Positions 4,637 through 5,356 of a DNA stretch of 5,356 nucleotides are shown here, piece by piece (the stretch's first letter is position 1; each line of letters opens with the position of its first letter). The stretch lies in the NCBI GenBank assembly GCA_038245795.1, contig JBBRSC010000231.1, positions 1 through 5,356 of the forward strand, given 5' to 3'. Made by a program: the position numbers and the translations under genes. The notes beneath the pieces are model-generated. The model was not told the origin of the DNA, did not search any database, and saw nothing but the letters and a program-made list of their open reading frames with translations. This DNA is from JBBRSC01 sp038245795. GTDB lineage: Bacteria; Actinomycetota; Acidimicrobiia; Acidimicrobiales; Microtrichaceae.

Positions 4637-5356
4637 AGGTGTTCACCGATCTCCATCAGCCCCCGCAGATCGGACACATCGTGCTCGAGCGCCGGGACCG
4701 AGGCGACCGTGTCCGGTAGGCGGGCCATCTCGGCTCGCTGTTCGGCCTCCCGCTTGGCCACCACTGCGAAGTTCGTGAAGTTCTCACCGATCACTCCGAG
4801 GACGCGGGCCAGGTTCGGGTCGGAGCCCACGAGACCATCGAGCGAAGCAGCCAGCTCATCGCTCCGTCGACTCAACGCCGATGCTGCGCTGGCCGCAGTG
4901 CGATCGAGCATCGTCGCCGGAAGGACCTTATTGAGCACCAACGCTCCCAGGTGCAGCTTGCGCTCGTCCAACAATTCCATGAACGCGGTGGCCTCGTGAG
5001 CCGGCGCTGCCTCGAGCGTCGACACCACGACAAAACTGGTCATCGACGATCCCAGAAGTTTCTCGACGGCGCGGGCCCGCTCGACGAACCCCTCGTACAT
5101 CGACTGGAAAAGGATGAAGAATTCGGCGATGTCAGACAGGAACTGCGAACCGAGAATCCGGTCCGCCACCGTATAGAACGGCTTGGTGGCGAGCCCGACG
5201 ACCCGGCTCCGGTACGGGGCGATCAGCCAGCGAAGCAACCGCGACGAGAAGAAGTCGGCCATCCGTTCCGGGGCGTCGAGAAAATCGATGGCGTTGCGAG
5301 TCGGCGGGGTATCCACGACGATCAGGTCGTAGCGACCAGACGAGTGGATCTCGTAC
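4627..5356 (-). CDS. Get3/ArsA-like ATPase (anion-transporting ATPase family), partial; N-terminal P-loop outside window
   Basis: This is the C-terminal 242 codons of a deviant-Walker ATPase of the ArsA/Get3 superfamily. Reading enters from the window edge in frame as YEIHSSGRYDLIV and runs into VDTPPTRNAIDFLDAPERM (from 5316). That is the Walker B/switch II block in which actinobacterial members have DTPPTR instead of the DTAPTG of eukaryotic Get3. Counting from the V codon at 5314-5316, a helical segment at about 59-88 (AEFFILFQSMYEGF) corresponds to the client-binding helical region. VVSTLEAAPAHEA (97-109) and ALVLNK (125-130) fit the nucleotide-binding A-loop region. The visible part has no cysteine, so it lacks Get3's zinc CxxC pair and ArsA's metalloid-binding cysteines; arsenite export is unlikely. 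Such proteins often occur as adjacent pairs in Actinobacteria, so a second copy may lie upstream. The client is unknown. The GTG at 5316 is internal, not a start. The stop overlaps the kinase start by 10 bp. Confidence 0.85.
   Translation of the reverse strand, partial: YEIHSSGRYDLIVVDTPPTRNAIDFLDAPERMADFFSSRLLRWLIAPYRSRVVGLATKPFYTVADRILGSQFLSDIAEFFILFQSMYEGFVERARAVEKLLGSSMTSFVVVSTLEAAPAHEATAFMELLDERKLHLGALVLNKVLPATMLDRTAASAASALSRRSDELAASLDGLVGSDPNLARVLGVIGENFTNFAVVAKREAEQRAEMARLPDTVASVPALEHDVSDLRGLMEIGEHLWR

Noticed and set aside
1..5356. Mobile elements, CRISPR array, tRNA or rRNA genes, attachment sites
   Set aside because: No transposase or integrase motifs, spaced direct repeats or tRNA-like cloverleaf were seen. 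The genes are closely packed housekeeping and regulatory types.

Overview
The window looks like chromosomal DNA from a high-GC actinobacterium. The strongest evidence is a WhiB-family iron-sulfur regulator, a family confined to Actinobacteria and their phages, next to a PdtaS-type histidine kinase. A Get3/ArsA-like ATPase and an actinobacterial-style ECF vitamin transporter fit the same picture. The class cannot be fixed from 5.4 kb; a lineage such as Acidimicrobiia is a guess. Coding density is about 95%. No mobile element, tRNA, rRNA or CRISPR array was seen.

Left part (1-1932, plus strand): the 3' part of an ECF-transporter ATPase, apparently the second half of a double-ABC protein, overlaps by ATGA a membrane protein that looks like the substrate-binding S component. 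The two should form one vitamin-uptake system. Cobalamin is my best guess for the substrate, by family resemblance only. The transmembrane coupling subunit EcfT is not in the window and is probably upstream.

Middle (1892-3127): a cytosolic glycerophosphodiester phosphodiesterase lies on the minus strand and its 3' end overlaps the S-component gene by 41 bp. It diverges from a WhiB1-like gene across a 190-bp intergenic region. That region holds a candidate promoter, a possible five-codon upstream ORF and a perfect 15-bp palindrome. A strong hairpin with a UACG loop separates whiB from the convergent kinase gene.

Right part (3128-5356, minus strand): a Get3/ArsA-like ATPase, whose P-loop end lies outside the window, overlaps by 10 bp the start of a full-length PdtaS-like sensor kinase. 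The two are almost certainly co-transcribed and translationally coupled. The convergent whiB1 / pdtaS pair matches the order Rv3219-Rv3220c that I recall from Mycobacterium tuberculosis, so this is probably an old conserved neighbourhood. The least explained parts are the whiB leader and the ATPase-kinase coupling.
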